11,915 nucleotides of DNA from the NCBI GenBank assembly GCA_904502155.1, contig CAJGDV010000029.1, positions 1 to 11,915 of the forward strand, given 5' to 3'. The position numbers and the translations under genes are program-made. How positions within the stretch are numbered: position 1 is the first letter of the stretch; the number at the start of each line of letters is the position of its first letter. Under the pieces are notes generated by a model. It had not been told where the DNA came from. It ran no database searches and saw nothing but the letters and a program-made list of their open reading frames with translations. This document shows, piece after piece, positions 5,963-11,886 of this stretch. The stretch comes from an uncultured Bacilli bacterium. Its GTDB lineage: Bacteria; Bacillota_I; Bacilli_A; RF39; UBA660.

Positions 5963-6743
5963 TGCTATTCTGATGCTTTCCGTATTCATTCCAGTTCTTT
6001 ATTTAGGAGGAATTTGGTTTGATATTGCAGTATTTATACTTGCTCTTCTTTCATTAAAAGAATTTATTGATATGAAAGAAACAAAAAAAAGATTACCAAT
6101 ATTTGTAAAATTAATATCATATTTATTTATGACATTATTAATTGCAACAAATATAATTAGTGAAAATGCTAATTTAGAAATTGATTTTAGAATATTAAGT
6201 GCATTTTTCTTAACATTCTTAATTCCAACAGTTTTATATCATGATCGCTCAAAATATAGCATAAATGATGCATACTATTTAATAGGTGGAATATTTTTCT
6301 TATCACTTTCATTTGTATTATTATCAATTGTTAGAAATGTAAGATTAGCATTAATTATTTATTTATTCTTAATAACAATATTAACAGATACATTTGCTTA
6401 CCTTACAGGTTTATTAATTGGTAAACATAAAATGATTGAAAGTGTATCACCAAAGAAAACATGGGAAGGTTCAATTGGTGGAACAATTATGGGTGTTTTT
6501 GTTAGTACAGTATTTTATCTAACAATTATTGATCCATATATTAATATTATTAAAATATCTTTAGTTGGATTGTTCTTATCAATAATAGCTCAATTTGGTG
6601 ATTTAGTATTTTCATCAATTAAAAGATATTTTGGTAAAAAAGATTTCTCTAATCTTATTCCAGGTCATGGTGGAATATTAGATAGACTTGATAGTATTAT
6701 TTTTGTATTATTAGGGTTTATGTTTATTTGGACAATTTTATAG
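5943..6743 (+). CDS. cdsA: Phosphatidate cytidylyltransferase
   Basis: Converts phosphatidic acid and CTP to CDP-diacylglycerol, the precursor of phosphatidylglycerol and related membrane lipids; integral membrane enzyme. The 266 residues carry roughly seven or eight hydrophobic segments. SPKKTWEG appears at residues 169-176. The CDP-diglyceride synthase signature follows from about residue 224: SSIKRYFGKKD, then PGHGGILDRLDS with the Mg-binding aspartates. The start ATG 5943 lies 8 nt after GGAGG (5930-5934) and overlaps the uppS end by 20 nt, so translation is coupled. In many Bacillota dxr follows cdsA; here rseP follows after 13 nt. Confidence 0.97.
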   Translation: MKTRTISAILMLSVFIPVLYLGGIWFDIAVFILALLSLKEFIDMKETKKRLPIFVKLISYLFMTLLIATNIISENANLEIDFRILSAFFLTFLIPTVLYHDRSKYSINDAYYLIGGIFFLSLSFVLLSIVRNVRLALIIYLFLITILTDTFAYLTGLLIGKHKMIESVSPKKTWEGSIGGTIMGVFVSTVFYLTIIDPYINIIKISLVGLFLSIIAQFGDLVFSSIKRYFGKKDFSNLIPGHGGILDRLDSIIFVLLGFMFIWTIL

Positions 6744-6756
6744 AAAGGGGATATAA

Positions 6757-7791
6757 ATGACATTAATATATTTTATATTAATTCTAGGAATAACTATTTG
6801 TATTCATGAATTTGGACATTTTATTTTTGCAAAAAAAGCAGGAGTTCATGTTTATGAGTTTTCATTAGGAATGGGACCTGTTTTAAAACAATGGGAAAGA
6901 AAAAATGATGAAACAGTATATTCAATTAGATTATTTCCAATAGGTGGTTATGTTAGTATGGCTGGTGAAGAAGTGGATGAGGATAAAAAAATACCAGCTA
7001 AAAAAAGATTATATAATAAATCTTGGTCTGAAAGATTTATGACAATTGTTGCAGGGGTAATGTTTAACTTTATTCTTGCTATAGTAATATTCTTTTTATT
7101 AGGATTATTTAATGGTACACCTTCTAAACATGCTTATATAAGTGAGTTAGAAAAAGGGATGCCTGCTTATAATTCAGGACTTGTAAAAGGTGACAAAATT
7201 GTTAAGATGAATGGTAAAAACATTGATGCTGATTTATTATTACTTGAATTAATGGTTAATGGTAAAAAAGAAGTTAAATTAACTGTTGTTCATGAAGATA
7301 ATAAAACAGAAATAATAACAATGAAACCTAAAAAACAAAAAGATGGATCATATAAATATGGATTTGGAATTACTACAAAAGTAGAAAAAGGTTTCTTTAC
7401 TTCCATAAAATATGCATTCCAAAAAACAATTTCGTTAATTAACCAAATGATTCATATATTGGCTTACTTATTTACAGGTAAATTAGCACTTAATAATTTA
7501 TCTGGACCAGTTGGAATTTATGAAGTTGTAGGTGAAACTGCTAAAGCTGGATTTGCTAATTTAGTTTATTTATTAGGTTATATCTCATTAAACGTTGGCT
7601 TTATGAATTTATTACCTATACCAGCATTTGATGGAGGACGTTTATTATTCTTAATTATAGAAAAAATTAAAGGTAGTCCTGTAAATCCTAAAACAGAAAA
7701 TGCTATTCATTCAGTTGGTATGGTTTTCTTATTAGGATTAATGCTTGTAATAACATACAACGATATTGTAAGAATATTCTTTGGAGGATAA
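6757..7791 (+). CDS. rseP: RseP/RasP-type site-2 zinc metalloprotease
   Basis: An intramembrane protease that trims membrane-anchored substrates such as anti-sigma factors and signal-peptide remnants. The zinc motif HEFGH is at residues 17-21 in the first membrane segment. An MxxGxxxG-like region and a second hydrophobic segment (about 100-120) follow. A single PDZ domain spans about 125-200 (GMPAYNSGLVKGDKI). The third zinc-ligand motif, NLLPIPAFDGG (284-294, Asp292), lies in a later membrane segment, with a last hydrophobic helix near 322-340. The 344-residue length is typical of single-PDZ Gram-positive forms. Ribosome site AAAGGGG precedes ATG 6757. It is operonic with uppS and cdsA. In spore formers homologues act on sporulation or stress regulators; the target here is unknown. 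Confidence 0.96.
   Translation: MTLIYFILILGITICIHEFGHFIFAKKAGVHVYEFSLGMGPVLKQWERKNDETVYSIRLFPIGGYVSMAGEEVDEDKKIPAKKRLYNKSWSERFMTIVAGVMFNFILAIVIFFLLGLFNGTPSKHAYISELEKGMPAYNSGLVKGDKIVKMNGKNIDADLLLLELMVNGKKEVKLTVVHEDNKTEIITMKPKKQKDGSYKYGFGITTKVEKGFFTSIKYAFQKTISLINQMIHILAYLFTGKLALNNLSGPVGIYEVVGETAKAGFANLVYLLGYISLNVGFMNLLPIPAFDGGRLLFLIIEKIKGSPVNPKTENAIHSVGMVFLLGLMLVITYNDIVRIFFGG
7783..7787 (+). promoter_or_regulatory. Ribosome binding site deciding the start at 7793
   Basis: GGAGG inside the end of rseP is 5 nt before ATG 7793. It overlaps the alternative in-frame TTG at 7781, which therefore cannot be the start it serves. Confidence 0.8.
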
Positions 7792-7792
7792 A

Positions 7793-8125
7793 ATGTATAC
7801 AAACGTTATAAAATATGCTTTGAATTATGATTTGATTGTAAATTTTAGGAGTAATGATTTTATAACAACAAGACTTATTGATTTTTATTTAGAAGTATTA
7901 AAAGAAAATACAAACTATAAAAGATTAAGTAAGATTGATTTTATTATTGGAGAATATTTTAAAAATGATGATTTTAAAGATTATTTTGTTAATCATATAA
8001 ATGATTATAATATTTATGATTATGGGATTGATTATTTTTATGATTTAGAAAATATATTATATTCTTCATATGAAAAATTTAAAAGGAATTTTAAAAAAGA
8101 AATTATAATTACTGAGTGGTTATAA
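7793..8125 (+). CDS. Hypothetical 110-residue protein, fourth gene of the uppS operon
   Basis: I do not recognise this protein. It begins MYTNVIKYALNYDLIVNF one base after the rseP stop, with an ideal GGAGG site inside rseP, so it is almost certainly translated with rseP. It is soluble-looking, with no signal peptide or membrane helix. It is very rich in Tyr, Phe, Asn and Asp (DYNIYDYGIDYFYDLEN near residues 74-90), has no cysteine and only one tryptophan, near the end. No catalytic motif stands out. In many Bacillota the position after rseP belongs to proS. A terminator-like hairpin is formed by its last codons and the following T-run, so it probably closes the operon. Confidence 0.8.
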   Translation: MYTNVIKYALNYDLIVNFRSNDFITTRLIDFYLEVLKENTNYKRLSKIDFIIGEYFKNDDFKDYFVNHINDYNIYDYGIDYFYDLENILYSSYEKFKRNFKKEIIITEWL

Positions 8126-8136
8126 TTCTTTTTTTT
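8093..8136 (+). terminator. Probable terminator formed by the end of the uppS operon
   Basis: AATTATAA (8101-8108) pairs with TTATAATT (8120-8127). Past a one-base bulge, the stem extends outward as G8099-C8128 and A-run 8093-8098 with T-run 8129-8134. T continues to 8136. The left arm and loop lie within the last coding codons and the stop (8123-8125) is in the right arm. The stem is AT-only apart from one pair, so strength is uncertain. Confidence 0.55.
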
Positions 8137-8138
8137 AT

Positions 8139-8145
8139 AGGTGAT
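8139..8145 (+). promoter_or_regulatory. Ribosome binding site deciding the GIY-YIG gene start
   Basis: AGGTGAT lies just before ATG 8149 and supports that start over the in-frame GTG at 8116, which would add eleven mostly hydrophobic residues and overlap the upstream gene and its terminator. Confidence 0.8.
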
Positions 8146-8148
8146 AAT

Positions 8149-8475
8149 ATGTATTATGTATATATAATTAGATGTAATGATAATTCATTATATACTGGTA
8201 TTACAACAGACTTTAAAAGACGTTTTAACGAACATTTACAGGGTGTTGGGGCTAAGTATACAAAAAGACATGCAGTAATGAAAATAGAAGCTGTATGGCT
8301 GTGTAATAACCGAAAAGAAGCATCTAAGCTTGAATACCATATTAAAAAATTAAAAAAACAAGAAAAAGAAATAATAATCTGTCTAGATTTAAATAAATCC
8401 AATTATTTAAAAGAAAAGGTAGATTTAAATATATATAAAAAGATTGATAAATCATTTTATATAAATTATAATTAA
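8149..8475 (+). CDS. GIY-YIG nuclease-fold protein, UPF0213 (YhbQ/YazA) family
   Basis: A 108-residue stand-alone GIY-YIG domain. The family is nuclease-fold and associated with nucleic-acid processing, but its physiological role is poorly defined. The two core strands read YYVYIIRC and SLYTGIT (the GIY and YIG positions). The catalytic arginine helix TDFKRRFNEH, the family-typical GVGAKYTKRH, and the metal-binding glutamate in SKLEYHIKKLKKQEK follow, so active-site residues look complete. About 25 Lys/Asn/Tyr-rich residues extend past the usual domain end. The start is ATG 8149 with AGGTGAT upstream. A TATAAT at 8121-8126 could serve it but overlaps the preceding terminator stem. The promoter of the next operon lies inside its 3' end. 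Confidence 0.92.
   Translation: MYYVYIIRCNDNSLYTGITTDFKRRFNEHLQGVGAKYTKRHAVMKIEAVWLCNNRKEASKLEYHIKKLKKQEKEIIICLDLNKSNYLKEKVDLNIYKKIDKSFYINYN
8444..8472 (+). promoter_or_regulatory. SigA-type promoter of the NatAB-like/rhodanese operon
   Basis: -35 TTGATA (8444-8449, one mismatch), an exact 17-bp spacer and a perfect -10 TATAAT (8467-8472) lie in the last codons of the GIY-YIG gene. Initiation near 8479 would start the message at the GGAAGGTGG ribosome site, a leader of about 13 nt. Confidence 0.75.
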
Positions 8476-8491
8476 ATAGGAAGGTGGTATA

Positions 8492-9412
8492 ATGCTAAAA
8501 GTATCAAATATTACAAAATATTATGATGAATTAAAAGCAGTAGATAATTTAACATTTGAAGTAAAAGAAGGCGAAATATTTGGACTACTTGGTGTAAATG
8601 GTGCTGGTAAAACAACAACATTTCGTTTAATAATGGGTCTAATTGAACCTAATGAAGGAATCATAACGTTAGATGATAAAAAAATTGACTATAACGTAAC
8701 AGATAAAATAGGGTTTTTAACAGAAGAAAGAAGTCTACTAACTAAAATGAGCATAAAAGAACAAGCTTTATTTTATGGTAGATTAAAAGGTATGAACAAA
8801 AAAGATATTTTAAATAAATTAGATAATCTACTTAAAAAGTTTTATAAAAATGAAAAAGATTTTAATTTAGAAGAATTTAAAAAGAAGAAAATAAAAGAAT
8901 TATCAAAGGGAAACCAACAAAAAATACAATTTATAATAGCTATATTAAATGATCCTAAATTACTAATATTAGATGAACCTTTTTCCGGATTAGATCCATT
9001 TAATATTGAACTATTTAAAGAAGAAATAAATAGATTATCAAAACAAGGAAGTATAATAATATTCTCATCACATAGAATGGAACATGTTGAATTATTCTGT
9101 GAAAAAATTCTTGTTATTGCTAAAGGAAAAGCATTACTTGAAGGATATCTTGATGAAATTAAAGAAAATTTCCAAAAGAAAAATATTATTGTTAATGGCG
9201 ATATTGATATTGAAGAAATTAAAAATATCGAAGGCGTAATAAGTGTTAATAAGCAAGGCATGGATTACGAAATAAAAATTGAAAATAAAAATATTAATGA
9301 CAAAGTATTTAAAAAAGTTAAAAATTATAAAAATATAACTAAATATATATTACAATCTCCTTCACTAAATGAAATATTTATCGAGAAAGTAGGTGAATAT
9401 TATGAAGGATAA
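8492..9412 (+). CDS. ABC transporter ATPase, NatA/YhaQ-like
   Basis: ATP-binding subunit of an ABC-2-type exporter, paired with the permease that overlaps its 3' end. All motifs are intact: Walker A GVNGAGKT (34-41), signature LSKGNQQK (137-144, the variant seen in NatA/YhaQ proteins), Walker B LLILDEP (157-163), D-loop SGLD, and H-loop His194 in SSHRME. A C-terminal DUF4162-like extension ends in SPSLNEIF. The 306-residue length fits YhaQ (about 300) better than NatA (about 245). NatAB and YhaQP relatives are linked to sodium or toxic-compound efflux, but the substrate cannot be read from sequence. Ribosome site AAGGTGG is 4 nt before ATG. The stop is 11 nt inside the permease gene. Confidence 0.93.
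   Translation: MLKVSNITKYYDELKAVDNLTFEVKEGEIFGLLGVNGAGKTTTFRLIMGLIEPNEGIITLDDKKIDYNVTDKIGFLTEERSLLTKMSIKEQALFYGRLKGMNKKDILNKLDNLLKKFYKNEKDFNLEEFKKKKIKELSKGNQQKIQFIIAILNDPKLLILDEPFSGLDPFNIELFKEEINRLSKQGSIIIFSSHRMEHVELFCEKILVIAKGKALLEGYLDEIKENFQKKNIIVNGDIDIEEIKNIEGVISVNKQGMDYEIKIENKNINDKVFKKVKNYKNITKYILQSPSLNEIFIEKVGEYYEG
9391..9396 (+). promoter_or_regulatory. Ribosome binding site deciding the permease start
   Basis: AGGTGA, within the end of the ATPase gene, is 5 nt before ATG 9402. The alternative GTG at 9393 lies inside this site and would only add three residues. Confidence 0.78.
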
Positions 9413-10700
9413 ATTTAAATTTTTAATAGAATATGGATTAGAGAAGAAAATAAAATCTAAATGGTTTGTAATAGTAAATATTTTATTATTAGCATTAATG
9501 TTATCATTATGTAATATTGATCGTATAATAACATTTTTTGGTGGCGATTTTAATAAAGAAACAAAAATTTTGGTTGTTGATAATATTGGATGTTTTGATT
9601 TATTAAAAAGTCAATTTGATTTAAACAAAGATAATTTATCAAAATATTCAATGGAAAATTATAAAAAAGATTTAAAATCTTTAAAAAAAGAAATAAAAAA
9701 AGATGACAATACAGTAGGTATTATTTTAAATCCAAATGAAGATAAAATAATAGATGTTAAAATTATTTCTAATGGCTATTTAGATTTAATTGATAGTGAA
9801 TATTTGAAAAGTATTATTTATAGTACTAAAATTGTAAAAGCTATTGAAAAATATGAAATACCAATAGAAACAATTAATAAAATATATGAAAATGTTGAAA
9901 TAGATAGAGAAATATTAGGCAAGAATAAAAAGAAAGAAGAAGAAAATATGGAAATGGTTATGGCTTATGTTTTCCCATCAATAATACTTCCGTTATTCAT
10001 GTTAATATTATTATTAGTTCAAATGATAGGTTCTGAAATAAATGATGAAAAAGCAACAAGAGGAATGGAAATAATTATTTCTAATGTAAGTCCTAAAATA
10101 CATTTCTTTAGCAAAATTATTGTTTCTAATTTATTTATAATAATTCAAATTGTATTAATGTTATTTTATGGAGTTTTAGGTATGCTAATTAGGGGAAAAC
10201 AAGCTATTGAAGCAAATAGTGAACTTTATAATTATGTTAATACTTTTAAAGAAAATATCTCAATTCAGCTTACTGATAAATTGATTTATGTAATTCCATT
10301 ATTTATTATCTTATTAATTTTAACATTTATAGGATATTCATTACTTTCTGGAATTTTAGCAAGTATAACAACAAATATAGAAGATTTCCAACAACTTCAA
10401 ACACCACTTATGATAATATTAATGACTGGGTATGTACTGTCTGTTTTTGCAGCAACATTTGATGGTTCATTATTGATTAAATTAATAGCTTTTTTACCAT
10501 TTATTTCAGCTATTGTAGCACCATCACTGTTTATTATCGGCCAGTTTAGTTTAATAGATATGATTATTTCAATTGTCTTAATGTTAGGCGTTAATTATAT
10601 CTTAATTAAATATGGTCTTAGAATTTACAAAGTTGGAATTTTAAATTATAGTTCATCAAAACTTTATAAAAAAATGTGGAAGGCGGTTAAAGAAAAATGA
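9402..10700 (+). CDS. ABC-2-type permease, NatB/YhaP-like
   Basis: Membrane subunit of the exporter whose ATPase is encoded just upstream. The 432-residue protein has the ABC-2 layout: a basic cytoplasmic N-terminus (YGLEKKIKSKW), a first membrane helix at about 21-38, a long soluble and probably extracytoplasmic domain (about 40-180, Lys/Asp/Asn-rich), then six further hydrophobic segments near 186-212, 235-264, 293-321, 336-353, 356-380 and 384-407. The C-terminus is short and basic. The loop around residues 213-232 (GSEINDEKATRGMEIIIS) resembles the conserved EKxxR/xEl element of NatB-type permeases. Start ATG 9402 is set by AGGTGA. It overlaps the ATPase gene by 11 nt and the rhodanese gene by 4 nt (ATGA), indicating tight translational coupling. 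Confidence 0.9.
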   Translation: MKDKFKFLIEYGLEKKIKSKWFVIVNILLLALMLSLCNIDRIITFFGGDFNKETKILVVDNIGCFDLLKSQFDLNKDNLSKYSMENYKKDLKSLKKEIKKDDNTVGIILNPNEDKIIDVKIISNGYLDLIDSEYLKSIIYSTKIVKAIEKYEIPIETINKIYENVEIDREILGKNKKKEEENMEMVMAYVFPSIILPLFMLILLLVQMIGSEINDEKATRGMEIIISNVSPKIHFFSKIIVSNLFIIIQIVLMLFYGVLGMLIRGKQAIEANSELYNYVNTFKENISIQLTDKLIYVIPLFIILLILTFIGYSLLSGILASITTNIEDFQQLQTPLMIILMTGYVLSVFAATFDGSLLIKLIAFLPFISAIVAPSLFIIGQFSLIDMIISIVLMLGVNYILIKYGLRIYKVGILNYSSSKLYKKMWKAVKEK

Positions 10701-11053
10701 AAAAATTATTAATTATTTTAATGGTTTTAGTTTTAACAGGCTGTAATAGTACATCTAACTTAGAACCAGTAGTTTACCAAACTATTAATCAAACTGAAGC
10801 GCAAGAAAAGTTAGATAATGAAAATGCTATTTTAATAGATGTTAGAACAAAAGAAGAATATAAACAAGGAAATATAAAAAACAGTATTAATATTCCATTA
10901 AATGAAATAGAAACTATCGATTATGAAAAAGATACTGTACTAATAGTTTATTGCCGTAGCGGCGGTAGAAGTAAAAATGCTGCTAATATTTTAATTAATA
11001 ATGGTTATACTAAAGTATATGATTTAGGTAGCATTGATAACTGGATAGAATAA
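10697..11053 (+). CDS. Lipid-anchored single-domain rhodanese
   Basis: A 118-residue surface lipoprotein with a rhodanese (sulfurtransferase) fold. The signal peptide MKKLLIILMVLVLTGC ends in a clear lipobox (LTGC, lipidated Cys16), followed by a short linker and the domain. Rhodanese marks are ILIDVRTKEEY (45-55), a GNIKNSINIP segment (usually GHIxGAxNIP), and the active-site loop YCRSGGRS with Cys86. The closing GYTKVYDLGSIDNW is also typical. It probably transfers sulfane sulfur or reduces/binds thiol species outside the membrane; substrate unknown. Its ATG overlaps the permease stop as ATGA and no strong ribosome site is seen (GGAAGG is 13 nt away), so it depends on coupling to the exporter genes. 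Confidence 0.93.
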   Translation: MKKLLIILMVLVLTGCNSTSNLEPVVYQTINQTEAQEKLDNENAILIDVRTKEEYKQGNIKNSINIPLNEIETIDYEKDTVLIVYCRSGGRSKNAANILINNGYTKVYDLGSIDNWIE

Positions 11054-11062
11054 TGATATAAT
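11034..11062 (+). promoter_or_regulatory. Promoter of the kinase-like gene
   Basis: -35 TTGATA (11034-11039), a 17-bp spacer and a perfect TATAAT (11057-11062), preceded by TGA as an extended -10. It lies across the end of the rhodanese gene. Initiation is expected near 11069, about 23 nt before the start codon. Confidence 0.75.
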
Positions 11063-11087
11063 AAACACCATCTTTAAAGAGGTGTTT
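11063..11087 (+). promoter_or_regulatory. Hairpin between promoter and start codon, enclosing the ribosome site
   Basis: AAACACC (11063-11069) pairs with GGTGTTT (11081-11087). Inside, TCT/AGA (11071-11073/11078-11080) extends the stem. The right arm and loop hold the Shine-Dalgarno AAAGAGGTG (11077-11084) of the kinase-like gene. In readthrough RNA from the rhodanese operon this would hide the ribosome site and could act as a weak terminator. RNA begun near 11069 would lack most of the left arm. Confidence 0.55.
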
Positions 11088-11091
11088 TATT

Positions 11092-11865
11092 ATGAACAAA
11101 ATTATACTCAGCATGAGAGAAATAAGAAAACTAGAAATAATTGGAATGGGCGGGGAAGCCTTTGTTTATAATTATAATGATAAAGCATTAAAGGTATTTA
11201 ATTTTGATTGTATGGATCCTTTATTATATGAAAATAAATTTAATAAACTTGAAGCAATTAGTAAAATGAAATTAGATAATTTTATATTACCAACAGATTA
11301 TATATATACCCCAGATGATTTCTTCTTAGGATATGCTATGGAAAAATTAAATTCAAAAATAGATTTATATTCTTATATAAAAAACAATCAAATAAGTTTA
11401 AAAGATAAAATAGATATGCTAAAAAAATATGAAAAACTAATAAAAAATGCACATAACAAAAATATTTCTATTGTTGATGCTAATTTTTGGAATTGTATTA
11501 TTGTTAATAATAAACCTCATATAATTGATATTGATAGTTTCAAAATTAATGATTTAAAAGAAGATTTTCTACCAGAAGATTATGAAACAATGTATTTAGT
11601 ATTAAATCAAAAAAAAGCAGAAGCAAATCAAGATTTTGATAAATTTCAAATAGGTATTCAAACTTTAGGAATGCTAATTGACCCTAAAATTGTAAGATTC
11701 AATCAATATTTAAAATTTAAAAATATTATAGATGATTTAGATTTAGATGAAATATCATATAATTATTTTATGAATTTACTTTTACCAACTAAAAATAAAC
11801 TATATATAGAAAATAATTTAGATAATCTTCAAAATAGGGAAGAAGCTTTTATAAAAAGAAAATAA
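11092..11865 (+). CDS. Small protein-kinase-fold protein
   Basis: A 257-residue soluble protein with a recognisable, compact protein-kinase-like domain. The glycine-rich loop reads GMGGEAFVY (18-26). The ATP-anchoring lysine is Lys34 in ALKVF, with a candidate helix-C partner Glu54. A hinge-like YAMEKL occurs at 81-86. The catalytic loop is degenerate but functional-looking: His121, then Asp129 with Asn134 in the D-x4-N arrangement of HRD loops. IIDID (Asp146) stands for DFG. The C-terminal lobe (150-257) is short, and no membrane helix or sensor domain is present. It may phosphorylate a protein or a small molecule; the substrate is unknown. It has its own promoter, and ribosome site AAAGAGGTG is 7 nt before ATG 11092. 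Confidence 0.82.
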   Translation: MNKIILSMREIRKLEIIGMGGEAFVYNYNDKALKVFNFDCMDPLLYENKFNKLEAISKMKLDNFILPTDYIYTPDDFFLGYAMEKLNSKIDLYSYIKNNQISLKDKIDMLKKYEKLIKNAHNKNISIVDANFWNCIIVNNKPHIIDIDSFKINDLKEDFLPEDYETMYLVLNQKKAEANQDFDKFQIGIQTLGMLIDPKIVRFNQYLKFKNIIDDLDLDEISYNYFMNLLLPTKNKLYIENNLDNLQNREEAFIKRK

Positions 11866-11886
11866 CACACAAATCGTGTGTTATTT
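11860..11886. terminator. Bidirectional terminator palindrome between convergent genes
   Basis: An 11-bp perfect stem, AAATAACACAC (11860-11870) with GTGTGTTATTT (11876-11886), has a 5-nt loop. The + strand stop TAA (11863-11865) is in the left arm and a minus-strand TAA (11881-11883) is at the mirrored place in the right arm. T-rich sequence follows more strongly in the minus direction (TTTTCTTTTT) than in the plus direction. Confidence 0.8.

Noticed and set aside
7781..7792. TTG start for the gene after rseP
   Set aside because: It overlaps the GGAGG site that serves ATG 7793 and has no ribosome site of its own.
8116..8148. GTG start extending the GIY-YIG protein with a hydrophobic leader
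   Set aside because: The family starts at MYYVYIIRC, AGGTGAT directs ATG 8149, and the extension is read from the preceding gene's end and terminator.
8488..8493. TATAAT overlapping the start codon of the NatA-like gene
   Set aside because: Transcription from it would begin inside the coding sequence; the TTGATA-17-TATAAT promoter at 8444-8472 is correctly placed.
3972..10700. Mycoplasma-type recoding of TGA as tryptophan
   Set aside because: cotE and the ABC permease end at TGA with family-typical C-termini, and conserved tryptophans (UppS RWA, CdsA TWEG) are TGG.
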